A DNA stretch of 64,000 nucleotides from JBMNCQ01 sp049366715 (GCA_049366715.1 JBMNCQ010000037.1:1-64000); one strand, 5' to 3'; positions 34,065-43,784 are shown, counted from the first letter of the stretch. Made by a program: numbers and translations. Notes: generated by a model not told the origin, from the sequence alone.

Positions 34065-35015
34065 ATGAAAGCTGTAATAATTGATACTATTTCCGAATAT
34101 ATTGGTCCGGAACTAGAAAAGTATGGTTTTAGAGTAGACCATCATATGCTGCCTAGTACGGAAGAACTAGCCGGGTTCATTGGTGAATATGAGCTTCTTG
34201 TAATGCGAGTTGACCCCTTCATTGACAGATCAGTGATAGACGCCGGGAAAAAACTGAAAGCCATTGCGGTCTGTTCGGCTGGCACTAACCACATCGATCT
34301 GAAATATGCTGCAGATAAGGGTGTCATAGTTATGAATGCCTTAGGATGTAATAGTAATGCCGTCGCCGAACTGACTATGTCCAAGATCCTTGATATGAAT
34401 AGATACACGGTTGCTGCTAATAATGAGGTGAAATATAAAAACATCTGGAATAAATATAAATGGATTGGCCGTGAATTGCGTGGCCAGACCTTAGGCATAA
34501 TTGGTTTAGGGCGGATTGGTAGTCGTGTGGGTGAACTGGCACAGGCCTATGGTATGCTTGTTATTGCCTATGATCCGTATTTAAGCCAAGAGGAAGCTGC
34601 AGCAAAGGGTGTTGATTTAGTATCCCTTGAAGAATTATTAATGTGTTCTGATGTGATCACAATTCATGTTCCCCTCACTGATGAGACAAAAAATTTAATT
34701 TCCTACCCCCAGATTGAGATGATGAAAGAGGATGCTATAGTCATTAATACTGCACACGGTGGTATTCTGGACGAGCAGGCAATCTATGAGAATCTGAAAT
34801 CAGGAAAGCTTAGCGGCCTGAGCGTGGATGTGTTAGCGAGTGAATTGGACAGCGGCGGCTTAACTATTGATGAAATTCATCTCTATTCCCCGCTTTTTCA
34901 GTTGGATAATACTTTAATCAGCCCCCACATAGGCGGCGCGACGAAGGAAGCTTATGACGCAATAGGTATTATGATCGTTGATAAAGTGGCAGCTGCTTTT
35001 GGGTTGAAAAAATAG
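34065..35015 (+). CDS. D-2-hydroxyacid dehydrogenase family protein with catalytic Arg replaced by His
   Basis: 316 residues. The substrate-binding half (1 to about 100 and the C-terminus) surrounds an NAD-binding Rossmann domain with GLGRIG (147-152) and Asp170. In this family an Arg, Glu and His carry catalysis. Glu260 (DVLASE) and His288 (SPHIGG) are present, but the Arg normally in N-T-A-R-G-G is His231 (VINTAHGGILDE; codon CAC, one transition from CGC). The enzyme may therefore act on an unusual substrate or be impaired. The ATG at 34065 is used; a GTG at 34053 is possible but too close to the ribosome site. It sits 176 bases after dctM and is probably part of the same catabolic locus. 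Confidence 0.85.
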   Translation: MKAVIIDTISEYIGPELEKYGFRVDHHMLPSTEELAGFIGEYELLVMRVDPFIDRSVIDAGKKLKAIAVCSAGTNHIDLKYAADKGVIVMNALGCNSNAVAELTMSKILDMNRYTVAANNEVKYKNIWNKYKWIGRELRGQTLGIIGLGRIGSRVGELAQAYGMLVIAYDPYLSQEEAAAKGVDLVSLEELLMCSDVITIHVPLTDETKNLISYPQIEMMKEDAIVINTAHGGILDEQAIYENLKSGKLSGLSVDVLASELDSGGLTIDEIHLYSPLFQLDNTLISPHIGGATKEAYDAIGIMIVDKVAAAFGLKK

Positions 35016-35081
35016 CGAACGATAGATATGTATTTCTGATTGAACACAAAAGGGTATTTATGATTGTAAGTAAAATTTTAT

Positions 35082-35339
35082 GAGATATTTAAAAAGAGGA
35101 GAAAGACCTCCGGAAAAGAGGTGCAATTATTTATATAATGGGGAAAAGCCTGGAAACGAAAAGCTCGTGAGAACCGGCATAGAGGACGCTATTGCTAAGA
35201 TTATTTTTGGATATGCTACGGCAGTGAGGGCGAGCTGCTTTAGCAAATGCTGCAGAGAAATGAAAAATTAATTTAAAAGTTTGCCAAAACGGCGTGTCAC
35301 AAAGTATTGTTTTGCAACACGCCGTTTATTTGTTGGCAG
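35082..35339. terminator. Bidirectional terminator between convergent genes
   Basis: ACGGCGTGT (35289-35297) pairs perfectly with ACACGCCGT (35317-35325), and TGCCA (35282-35286) can pair with TGGCA (35335-35339). Flanking T-rich/A-rich tracts suit termination in both directions. The remaining stretch 35016-35281 has a short open frame without a ribosome site and no recognisable gene. Confidence 0.55.
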
Positions 35340-35366
35340 ATATTAATTTAGATATTTGTTAATGAG

Positions 35367-36338
35367 TTAAAGTAATTTGGTAGAAAATTGTTCCTTTACA
35401 ATAGAAATAAATGCCTTTGCAGCAGCACTTAGTTCCTTAGGATTTTGATATATAATGGAAATTGACCATGAAAAATCATGTTCCTCCGGCTTAAAAAAAG
35501 CAAGTTTATCAAAGTAAGCGAATTGACGCAATCCTAATTCCGGGATTAAGGCAAAGCCATATCCCAGTGCTGTTAGCTTCAAACAGGTATTGATGTCGTT
35601 GAGGTATAGAAGATGTAACGGTTTCATGTGACGTCGTACAAACAAATTTTGGGCTTCTCTGGTTATAAGCTGATTAGGACCCGGTATTATGAATCGTTGA
35701 TTTTCCAGCATTTTCAGATCAAAATAAGCTGGATTTTCGAGGCTTGTCATCTTTCCCATGGTTAAAGGATGGTCCTTGGATGTGGTAAGCAGGATCCTCT
35801 CATCTGTTAGTTTCTCATAGACGATATATTTGTCATAGGTAGGCGTATTCATAATAAGGATATCAATTTTTCCAGCGGGCAGCATTTTTCGTAGTTTATG
35901 AGAGGCTTCTTCGTAAACGGTGATCTTCACATTAGGGAATCTGTCACAGAATTGGGATAAAACTGATGGCAGGATTAGAGTTCCTTTATAGGGAGGAATA
36001 CCTATTGATAACGACTGATGAATTGTATTCCCCTGCTTTACGGATTGGATATCCATTTCCATCCGGGCGTACATCTGATCGAATTCCTTAGCGTAATCTG
36101 CGTAGCACTGTCCTACATCTGTTAGCTGCCATGGAGTTTTGTTCCTGTCGAAGAGCGGTGCACCGATTCGTGTTTCCAGGCGCATCAGGTATTGACTCAG
36201 ATATGGTTGGGAAATGTACAGTACTTTTGCAGCTTTTGATATACCGCCGGTCTGAAGTATGGCGGAAAAGTATTCAATATCTTTCTCTTGTACTAAAATA
36301 ACCTCCTCACTCCTTTTGACATATCCACAAAAAAGCAA
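35367..36338 (-). CDS. LysR-family transcriptional regulator
   Basis: About 308-323 residues. The helix-turn-helix is at the N-terminus (DIEYFSAILQTGGISKAAKV, then QPYLSQYLMRLE), followed by a substrate-binding domain of the LysR type (about 95-305). The start is uncertain: a very good GAGGAGG site lies just before VQEKDIEYF, yet no ATG, GTG or TTG falls at the right spacing (the codons there are GTT ATT TTA GTA). The coordinates use the first in-frame TTG; an ATT start or a mutated start codon are alternatives. Its position convergent to the hydrolase-TRAP-dehydrogenase locus makes it a candidate regulator of the palindromes at 29896-29936. Confidence 0.85.
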   Translation of the reverse strand: MLFCGYVKRSEEVILVQEKDIEYFSAILQTGGISKAAKVLYISQPYLSQYLMRLETRIGAPLFDRNKTPWQLTDVGQCYADYAKEFDQMYARMEMDIQSVKQGNTIHQSLSIGIPPYKGTLILPSVLSQFCDRFPNVKITVYEEASHKLRKMLPAGKIDILIMNTPTYDKYIVYEKLTDERILLTTSKDHPLTMGKMTSLENPAYFDLKMLENQRFIIPGPNQLITREAQNLFVRRHMKPLHLLYLNDINTCLKLTALGYGFALIPELGLRQFAYFDKLAFFKPEEHDFSWSISIIYQNPKELSAAAKAFISIVKEQFSTKLL

Positions 36339-36435
36339 ATACTACATAGGGAATGTCCATAGTTTTTTTACAAACTAAATTTACAGTTCTTTCCTAAAAA
36401 CTTCGGATGGTTTTTCTAGCGTAGACATTTCCTTG

Positions 36436-36473
36436 GTTAACAAATAGTTGATTAGTCCCAATAGTTGTTAACA
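36436..36473. promoter_or_regulatory. Inverted GTTAACAA/TTGTTAAC half-sites
   Basis: GTTAACAA near 36436 and TTGTTAAC near 36465 form inverted half-sites about 100 bases upstream of the LysR gene. They may be an operator. The gap 36339-36964 otherwise shows AT-rich sequence with no gene. Confidence 0.3.
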
Positions 36474-36964
36474 ACTTGTAACGATCAACTTGAAAATATA
36501 GAATGGCACGATTGGCAGAGGAGTATTGCGTGAGCAAGATTAGCGGTCTGAAATTGGAATATTTTTTGTAATTTTAATTATATGATTTAAAGCCCCAAAA
36601 AGAAAGTATTAAATAATATTCAAAAAATTATGAAAATAAAAGTGAGCTTTTGTATGCTTATAACTAAAGATAAAGTTACAAAATAGAAAGTGATCGTAAG
36701 ATAGTGTATTTAGAATATCGAAGAAGATCAGCAAAGCAAACAGCAGATAATTATTGAAAGTGATAAAAACAGGTAGAATAGATCAGGGTTTATGGCAGAC
36801 AAACCTCTCCGTGGGTCTAACCAAGTTAGGTTATCTTTTTATTTCCGATTTATATTGCAACTTTACAAGCTTTTGATGATAATGTTAGCCGCTGCCGGGT
36901 CAAAAAAGAGTGACAAAGCAACTAGGTTAGTCATATACCTGATAATGAAAGGGGAAATGGGGAT

Positions 36965-38122
36965 ATGATTAACTTGGATGATGCAGAAAAAATAAGGAAA
37001 AGTGAGCTGGAAAGCTACTGCCGAAAAAAACTGATTGATCCATCCGGTGATTCCGGTGTACAGGAAGCTCCCCCCTGTCCCAAGTGCCTAGATAATGACA
37101 ATTTAAAAATTATTCACGGAACCATGGAAATTGCCAATCAAATGTATACTATGGTACAGGGTCTGAAAAAATTAGGTGCAGAGGCTAAAACTCTCAGTTA
37201 TTATCAAGGTTATTTACAGTATAAATCAGATATGTCTCTGGATATTTATTCCTATATAAGCGAAAAAGAGGCGAATAGGGAAATTAAACATCTGGCAGCA
37301 CAAATAATACCTGAATATGATGTATTCCACTATCATTTCGGTACAAGTTTGACCTTAGATAATTCCGACCTGCCCCTGCTCAGGGAATTAAACAAAAAAG
37401 TTTTGATGCATCACTGGGGATCTGATGTCAGAATTTATTCTGAAGCGGTTCAGAGAAATCCTTATGTCCGGGTAAAGATAGAGGATGAGAATTGGCTGAA
37501 AAGAAAGTTGGAGAGACTTTCCGGATTGATAGATACCTGTATCGTAGGCGATTATGAGCTTTATGAATATGTGAAGGATTATTATTCCCAGGTAGTTATG
37601 ATACCTCAGGTTATAGATATTGATGGTTTTGACATTCCGGAGAGAAAAACTTCAGAGAAAAAAATAACAATAGTACATGCTCCGACCAGTCCCCGTATCA
37701 AAGGAACCAAATATATACTTCAAACGATTGAAGAACTGGAGAATGAGTATGATTTTGATTTCATCCTCGTAAAGAATATGGCATATGAAGAAGCCAAAAA
37801 GGTGTACTTAAATGCAGATATTGTTATAGATCAAATGTTAATAGGATCCTACGGTCTTGTTGCAATTGAAAATATGGCTCTGGGCAAGCCGGTAATATGC
37901 TGGATCAGTGATTTTATGAAAGAAAAATATCCCGGTGAGCTGCCCATAATTTCCGCGAATCCTGATAATATAAAGGCAATTCTGGAAGGTGTATTGCGGA
38001 ACAAAGACTGTTTGGAGGAAATAGGAAAAAAATCAAGAAAATACGTAGAGACTTATCATGATGTAAATAAGTACAGTCAGAAATTACTGGATTTGTACAA
38101 AGCGCTGCCATCACAGAAATAA
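36965..38122 (+). CDS. GT4-type glycosyltransferase
   Basis: 385 residues. The C-terminal half has the GT-B donor-site pattern of family GT4: VIDQMLIGSYGLVAIENMALGKPVIC, the E-x7-E-like segment near residues 300-315, and HAPTSPRIKGTKYI marking the start of the second Rossmann domain. The N-terminal part contains HYHFGTS and LMHHWGSDVR, typical of glycosyltransferases that use nucleotide sugars. A four-Cys-poor CPKC at 38-41 is noted. It stands alone, with no polysaccharide cluster around it, so the acceptor is unknown. GGGG-rich ribosome site upstream; a bidirectional terminator follows. Confidence 0.75.
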   Translation: MINLDDAEKIRKSELESYCRKKLIDPSGDSGVQEAPPCPKCLDNDNLKIIHGTMEIANQMYTMVQGLKKLGAEAKTLSYYQGYLQYKSDMSLDIYSYISEKEANREIKHLAAQIIPEYDVFHYHFGTSLTLDNSDLPLLRELNKKVLMHHWGSDVRIYSEAVQRNPYVRVKIEDENWLKRKLERLSGLIDTCIVGDYELYEYVKDYYSQVVMIPQVIDIDGFDIPERKTSEKKITIVHAPTSPRIKGTKYILQTIEELENEYDFDFILVKNMAYEEAKKVYLNADIVIDQMLIGSYGLVAIENMALGKPVICWISDFMKEKYPGELPIISANPDNIKAILEGVLRNKDCLEEIGKKSRKYVETYHDVNKYSQKLLDLYKALPSQK

Positions 38123-38270
38123 AATTCTCTTGGAGAAGGCATTTTGGTGAGAAAGTAAGAGAAGTAAAAGAGCTGGTCTGCTCCCCCTCCAAAAAAGCTG
38201 TTTTTTATCTGAAATTAGAGTCTGAAGGCTTTAGCGGATTTAATACGGCAAGTATCCTCTTATACATAAC

Positions 38271-38301
38271 AAAAGGGACAGTAGCTGTTACTGTCCCTTT
38301 T
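38271..38301. terminator. Bidirectional terminator
   Basis: AAAAGGGACAGTA (38271-38283) pairs perfectly with TACTGTCCCTTTT (38289-38301) around a five-base loop, between the rightward glycosyltransferase and leftward katG. Confidence 0.85.
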
Positions 38302-38381
38302 CTCAACGGCGTCCCTTCAGACCATCTTCCGATAATCTAATATTTTCATTTATGGTCCGCTGCTGTATCCTTGAGGCCGGT

Positions 38382-40577
38382 TTAGGCCAGGTCGAAACGG
38401 TCGGCGTTCATCACTTTCGTCCAGGCTGAGATAAAGTCCTGGACGAACTTATGCTGAGCGTCTTCACAGGCATAGACTTCCGCAATAGCCCGCAGTTGAG
38501 AATTGGAACCGAAGACGAGATCAACACGGGTTCCGGTCCATTTGAGTTCGCCCGTTGTACGGTCACGGCCTTCGTAGATATCTTTGTCTTCAGATGTGGC
38601 CTGCCATATGGTGTTCATGTCCAGAAGATTCACGAAAAAGTCATTGGTAAGTGTTTCCTGTTTTTGGGTGAAGACACCATGCCGGGATTGGCCGTAATTG
38701 ATATTTAAAACCCGCAGGCCGCCCAGTAAAACCGTCATTTCCGGAGCAGTCAATGTCAGAAGCTGTGCCCGGTCAACCAACAATTTTTCTGCCGGTACGG
38801 AATATTTGGTTTTAAGGTAGTTGCGGAATCCATCGGCAGTTGGCTCGAGCACCGCGAAGGCAGGTGCGTCGGTCTGCTCCTGTGATGCATCGGTGCGGCC
38901 CGGCAGAAAAGGCACGACTACATCGTGACCGGCATTTCTGGCTGCCTGTTCTATACCTGCACATCCCCCTAGGATAATCAAGTCGGCCAGAGAAACTTTT
39001 TTCCCGCCGGACTGGGAGCTGTTGAACTCTGTTTGAATTTTTCCCAGGACAGAAAGTACGTCAGCCAGCTGGGCCGGCTGGTTGACTTCCCAATCCTTCT
39101 GCGGGGCAAGTCTCAGGCGCCCTCCGTTAGCCCCGCCCCGTTTATCGGAACCGCGGAAGGTGGATGCCGCTGCCCAGGCGGTAGAAATTAACTGGGAAAG
39201 GGACAGGCCGGAACTGATCATTTTACCTTTGAGGCCGGCAATATCTTCTTCGCTGATTAATTCATGATCAACTGCGGGTACCGGGTCTTGCCAGATTAGT
39301 TCCTCTGCCGGAACCTCCGGACCCAGGTAACGGGACCGGGGCCCCATATCCCGGTGGGTCAGCTTGAACCAGGCCCGGGCAAAAGCAGCGGTAAATTCCT
39401 CCGGGTTTTCCAGGTAACGCCGGGCTATCGGTTCGTAAACGGGGTCGTTGCGCAGAGACAAATCCGCCGTGGTCATCATAGGACGGTGTTTTTTGGAAGG
39501 ATCATGGGCATCAACGACCATATCCTCTTCATCCACATCCTTGGCCAGCCACTGATGTGCCCCGGCGGGGCTTTTAACCAGTTCCCACTCATATTTGAAC
39601 AGCACTTTCAGATAGCCCATGTCCCATCTGGTCGGATTGGGCTTCCAGGCTCCCTCAATACCGCTGGTGATCGTGTCGCCGCCTTTGCCGCTGCCGAAGC
39701 TGCTTTTCCAGCCCAGTCCCTGTTCTGCGAGGTCGGCGGCTTCCGGCTCCGGACCCACCAGGGCCGCATCACCGGCCCCGTGGCACTTACCGAAAGTATG
39801 GCCGCCGGCGACCAGGGCAACGGTTTCTTCATCGTTCATAGCCATACGGGCAAAGGTTTCCCGGACATCATGGCCGGAGGCTACCGGATCAGGGTTACCG
39901 TTCGGTCCTTCCGGGTTTACGTAAATAAGCCCCATCTGGACGGCAGCGAGAGGATTTTCGAGATCCCGGTCACCGGAGTAGCGCTTGTCGCCAAGCCACT
40001 CGGCCTCGGAACCCCAATAAATGTCCTCTTCCGGCTCCCATACGTCCTCCCGGCCACCGGCGAAACCGAAGGTCTTCAGACCCATTGACTCCAGGGCGCA
40101 GTTGCCGGCCAGGATCATCAGGTCGGCCCAGGAAATTTTCCTGCCGTATTTCTGCTTGATGGGCCACAGCAAACGCCGGGCCTTATCCAGGTTGGCATTA
40201 TCCGGCCAGCTGTTAAGAGGGGCAAAGCGTTGGGTACCGGTTCCGGCACCGCCGCGGCCGTCCCCCATGCGGTATGTCCCGGCGCTGTGCCAGGCCATGC
40301 GGATGAAGAACGGACCGTAATGACCGTAATCGGCAGGCCACCAATCCTGGGAGTTGTTCATAAGGGCATAGAGATCTTTCTTTACCGCCTCCAGGTCAAG
40401 CTTCTCGAATTCGGCGGCATAATCAAATTCCGGGCCCATAGGATTACCCAAAGATGAGTTTTGATGAAGAATCTTGAGATTCAGCTGGTTCGGCCACCAA
40501 TCTCTGTTGGAAGTGCCGCCTCCTGCGGTAGCACTTTTTGTTCTGCCTGTTACCGGGCATTGGCTTTTTTCATGCAT
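38382..40577 (-). CDS. katG: Catalase-peroxidase KatG
   Basis: 731-residue bifunctional haem enzyme that removes hydrogen peroxide. The distal triad Arg93-Trp96-His97 is in FIRMAWHSAGTYR, and the Met-Tyr-Trp crosslink residues are Tyr219 (IYVNPEGP) and Met245 (RMAMNDEE). The proximal His260 is in GGHTFGKCHG. The second, non-haem peroxidase-like half follows from about residue 420. Start ATG follows an AGGAGG site. GC is higher than in its neighbours, as is usual for laterally spread katG genes. In an otherwise anaerobic-looking gene set it indicates oxygen defence. Confidence 0.97.
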   Translation of the reverse strand: MHEKSQCPVTGRTKSATAGGGTSNRDWWPNQLNLKILHQNSSLGNPMGPEFDYAAEFEKLDLEAVKKDLYALMNNSQDWWPADYGHYGPFFIRMAWHSAGTYRMGDGRGGAGTGTQRFAPLNSWPDNANLDKARRLLWPIKQKYGRKISWADLMILAGNCALESMGLKTFGFAGGREDVWEPEEDIYWGSEAEWLGDKRYSGDRDLENPLAAVQMGLIYVNPEGPNGNPDPVASGHDVRETFARMAMNDEETVALVAGGHTFGKCHGAGDAALVGPEPEAADLAEQGLGWKSSFGSGKGGDTITSGIEGAWKPNPTRWDMGYLKVLFKYEWELVKSPAGAHQWLAKDVDEEDMVVDAHDPSKKHRPMMTTADLSLRNDPVYEPIARRYLENPEEFTAAFARAWFKLTHRDMGPRSRYLGPEVPAEELIWQDPVPAVDHELISEEDIAGLKGKMISSGLSLSQLISTAWAAASTFRGSDKRGGANGGRLRLAPQKDWEVNQPAQLADVLSVLGKIQTEFNSSQSGGKKVSLADLIILGGCAGIEQAARNAGHDVVVPFLPGRTDASQEQTDAPAFAVLEPTADGFRNYLKTKYSVPAEKLLVDRAQLLTLTAPEMTVLLGGLRVLNINYGQSRHGVFTQKQETLTNDFFVNLLDMNTIWQATSEDKDIYEGRDRTTGELKWTGTRVDLVFGSNSQLRAIAEVYACEDAQHKFVQDFISAWTKVMNADRFDLA

Positions 40578-40656
40578 AAAGTTTCCTCCTATTCATTAGA
40601 TTTATTTAGCTGTTGCAGCGGGATTAAAAGTCTTCTCTACTTATTACCCTGATTAA

Positions 40657-40669
40657 GATTGTTTCAATC
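40657..40669. promoter_or_regulatory. Small palindrome upstream of katG
   Basis: GATTG-TTT-CAATC lies 80-92 bases upstream of the katG start and could be an operator (for example of a peroxide regulator). It is not a good PerR box. The rest of 40578-40940 contains no gene; TATAAT at 40917-40922 may be the -10 of the MerR gene. Confidence 0.3.
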
Positions 40670-40940
40670 AAGGTATTTTAGTAAATATTCCCGCTGTAGA
40701 TAGTACCTGTCGTGTCATGCTGAATGATCGGCTAACGATGGCACTCCTTGAGGGGCAAGTTTTTCCTGGATACCCACCCTCATTAGGGATTGTCCCTATC
40801 CATTGGGATAATTACGGTGTCTGTTGCAAGTAATCCTAAGGGCAGATAAGAGGTCCCCTTGGCTTTTTTTTATATTTTGTTTGCGGGAGTATTTACTATC
40901 ACCTTGGGTATTGGCTTATAATTGGTTTGAGGTGATAAAT

Positions 40941-41816
40941 ATGCTGATCAATGAGACAAGTAAGGTAACAAATTTGACCAAAAAGGCAATTGAATATTAC
41001 ACAGAACAAAAATTAGTTTTCCCTGACATTTTGGCTAACGGTTATAGAGACTTTAACGAAGAAGATATCAAGCAACTACAGAAAATCTCTATTTTTCGCA
41101 GGCTTGGACTTAGTATAGAAGAAATTAAAACAGTGCTTGCTGATGAAACAGACAGTGTATTACAGAAAATCTCCGTGCGCAAAGAACTGAATATACAAAA
41201 AGAACAGGCTAAAAAAGCTGTTCTTGAGCAAATTAGTGCTGGAAAGTCTTATAGTGAAATAAATGAAGCAATTAAATCGTTGGAGCAAAATGCGACAATA
41301 GCCGAAAGGCTATTGGATGCATTTCCGGGATACTATGGACGTTTTATTTGCCTGCATTTTGCACGGTTTTTGAACGAGCCTATTATAACTGAGGAGCAGC
41401 GGCCGGCCTATTTAGAAATTGTGGCCTATCTTGATAATGTGCAATCATTTGAGTTCCCGGAGGATGTACAATCGTTTCTAGCTGAAAACACAAAGCATCT
41501 CAGTACGCAAAATATTCAAGATATGAATGAGCAAAGTAGAGAATCAATAGAAAATCCTGAAAGATTTTTGCAGGAAAACAAAGAAGTTCTAGAGCAATAT
41601 CTGGCCTACAAAAAGTCCCCTGCTTATCAAGATTCACCTGCTTATAAAATACAAGGCTTACTTAAGGCGTTTAACAGCACCAGTGGTTATTATGATGTGT
41701 TCATACCTGCAATGAAAAGGCTAAGTGCTTCTTATGCGGAATATCATAGACAAATCGAAATTGCAAATAAAAAGTTACTTTCCCAATATCCTGAAATTGA
41801 AGACTTAAATAACTAA
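40941..41816 (+). CDS. MerR-family transcriptional regulator
   Basis: 291 residues. The N-terminal MerR winged helix is clear: MLINETSKVTNLTKKAIEYY, a short wing (NGYRDFNEED), and ISIFRRLGLSIEEIKTVL. A long helical C-terminal region (about 75-291) replaces the short metal-binding tail of classic MerR proteins, as in effector-sensing members. The ATG at 40941 has GAGGTGATAAAT upstream; the frame is open further upstream but without family similarity. No target gene is obvious. Confidence 0.85.
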   Translation: MLINETSKVTNLTKKAIEYYTEQKLVFPDILANGYRDFNEEDIKQLQKISIFRRLGLSIEEIKTVLADETDSVLQKISVRKELNIQKEQAKKAVLEQISAGKSYSEINEAIKSLEQNATIAERLLDAFPGYYGRFICLHFARFLNEPIITEEQRPAYLEIVAYLDNVQSFEFPEDVQSFLAENTKHLSTQNIQDMNEQSRESIENPERFLQENKEVLEQYLAYKKSPAYQDSPAYKIQGLLKAFNSTSGYYDVFIPAMKRLSASYAEYHRQIEIANKKLLSQYPEIEDLNN

Positions 41817-41884
41817 AGCCGGGTATATTTGACCTAAATCTTTGCTAAAATACAACTTAGAAAATATGAAGGAAGTGATATCAT

Positions 41885-42454
41885 CTGACCACTTTTATAG
41901 CGTTACTGCGGAGCATTAATGTAGGCGGAAAAAACAAAGTTAAGATGGCAGATTTAAAACGAACCTTTGCATCTATAGGTCTTATTAATGTACAAACTTA
42001 TATTCAAAGCGGCAATGTAATATTTGAATCAAATGAAAATGAAGAGGCACTACGAGAGGTGATCGAATCCGCACTTGAAAAAAATTTCGGGATAACAACA
42101 AGTGCAATTTTGAGAACAGCCGGTGAGTTAGAACAGCTTATGCATGACCTTCCTTTTTCCAAAGAGGAGGTAATGGAAGCAGAAATGCTGAACTCAGAGG
42201 GGGAAAGCCTGTATGTAGATCTGTTAATCCAAGCACCCGCCCAGGAAAAAATTGCACACTTGCATACTTTCAGAAGTGAGAACGATAAGTACAAGATTAA
42301 AAATCGGGATATTTATCTTTTGCTTCGGCATAGCATTAGAAATTCCAAGCTGGCAAACAGTCTTCAGAAGCTGGGGATCCCGGGGACTGTCCGCAACTGG
42401 AAAACGGTTAATAAGCTTCAGATATTGGTAAAAGCTAGGACGGATAAATGCTGA
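41885..42454 (+). CDS. DUF1697 protein with an apparent CTG start
   Basis: 189 residues if started at CTG 41885. From there the protein reads TTFIALLRSINVGGKNKVKM, exactly the expected DUF1697 beginning, and a GGAAG site lies nine bases upstream. An in-frame TGA lies two codons before the CTG, and the first ATG (41945) would remove the conserved ALLRxINVGG motif. The rest is typical (QSGNVIFES, DLPFSKEE, GTVRNWKTVNKL). DUF1697 has no firmly established function. Either a rare CTG start or a damaged ATG/GTG start. Confidence 0.8.
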   Translation: MTTFIALLRSINVGGKNKVKMADLKRTFASIGLINVQTYIQSGNVIFESNENEEALREVIESALEKNFGITTSAILRTAGELEQLMHDLPFSKEEVMEAEMLNSEGESLYVDLLIQAPAQEKIAHLHTFRSENDKYKIKNRDIYLLLRHSIRNSKLANSLQKLGIPGTVRNWKTVNKLQILVKARTDKC

Positions 42455-42633
42455 AACAGCTTTCCGGTGAGTCTTTTCATGCAGTGAGGGAAAAAGGGAA
42501 TAAGAATTTATTACCTGGAGAAAGCTGGCTAGATCTTTAATAATTGAAACTTATTTCGGTTTTTTTCGTCTGATCATCTAAGGTGATATGGATAAAATAT
42601 AACCTTTAATAAACTGTTTTAAGGAGTATAAAT

Positions 42634-43784
42634 ATGATGATGAAAAGGATTTTTGTTATTGGAACCGTTATTTTATTTATTTTATCGGCAAACCTTTATG
42701 CTTTGGAAGCAGTTGCAATCAGCCTGAAATCGAACTGAATGGTTTAAAAATGCCGGTTGGCGCACATATTGAGGGAGGCAATATTTACCTGCCGCTGCAA
42801 GGGATTGGTGAGGCACTAGGATATAAAATAGAAAGATCGGAAAAAGATGGTATAATATATGTCTCCAAGCCTGGTGAAAATATTGCTGTTGATCTGCAGA
42901 ATAATAAGATAAGCGTAAATGACCATATTTCTAATATGAGCGGAGGTTACACAGGAACTGTGGTTAGTGGAAGTGCTGCTGACGGAGAAGATATATATAT
43001 GGGGGCAGACTTCTTTTCCGACAGTTTTGCCCTTAAGATTTTATGGGATAAGCAAGGCGAAAAGGTCAAACTTGAGAGCATAAAGGAGAATGCACTTACC
43101 ATCGGAACGGAAAAGGAAAATATTGAGACAAATAAAATAAAAATAACCCTGCAGTTTCCGCAAATTGAGGGCTTAGATGACAAAAGTGTACAGGACCGTA
43201 TAAATTCTGTCTTCAAAAAAGCAGCTGAGGATGCCCGGGATGAGGGATTGAAAAATGCGGAATATCTTCAAGATGTTGATGGCGATACCGGAAGTCCGCA
43301 CAAATATGAGACATATTTTGATTACAAGCTGAAGTATAATCAAAACGGACTGCTGAGCGTGACATTTTTAAATTATCAGTATACCGGGGGAGCACACGGA
43401 TTAACCGTGCAAAGCTCCCGGACATTTAATTTGAAAACCGGTGAGGAATACCAGCTTAAGGACCTGATAAAGAGTGATGCGGATTACGTTACTTTTATAA
43501 GCGGTATTGTTAAAAAGCAAATCGCTGAAAGGGCAAAGGAAGGAATCCTGCCGGAGCAGCCCCTTACTCCCTTTGAAGCAATTAAGAATGAACAGGATTT
43601 TTACCTGTCTAATAACGGGCCGGTAGTTTATTTCCAGCTATACGAATATTTCCCGTACGTTGCAGGTATACAGGAATTTGCGGTTGATTTTTCTGAATTG
43701 AAGGATATGCTAAAGCCTGATTTTAGTTTTTTAAATGAATGCAATTCGCCGCAGGAGTTTCCGGAAACTAATGAGACCTATTGA
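42634..43784 (+). pseudogene. Secreted CuAO-N/DUF4163-DUF3298 protein, frameshifted
   Basis: An AAGGAG site and ATG at 42634 start a signal peptide (KRIFVIGTVILFILSANLYA) that ends at TGA 42736. The body continues in another frame from about 42715 to 43784: a copper-amine-oxidase-N-like segment (GAHIEGGNIYLPLQGIGEAL), then a DUF4163/DUF3298-type domain (YQYTGGAHGLTVQS, LKDLI, VVYFQLYEY) as found in secreted PdaC/RsiV-like proteins. One small indel near 42700-42735 would restore one protein of about 383 residues. It may be a true mutation or a sequencing error. Confidence 0.7.

Noticed and set aside
35080..35271. 63-codon ORF after the hydroxyacid dehydrogenase
   Set aside because: No ribosome site and no recognisable sequence; composition looks non-coding.
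36504..36518. TGGCACG as a third sigma-54 promoter
   Set aside because: The downstream GC falls at the wrong spacing (not ten bases after GG).
39354..40088. 244-codon open frame antisense to katG
   Set aside because: Shadow of a strongly conserved, GC-rich coding sequence; no start signals or family similarity.
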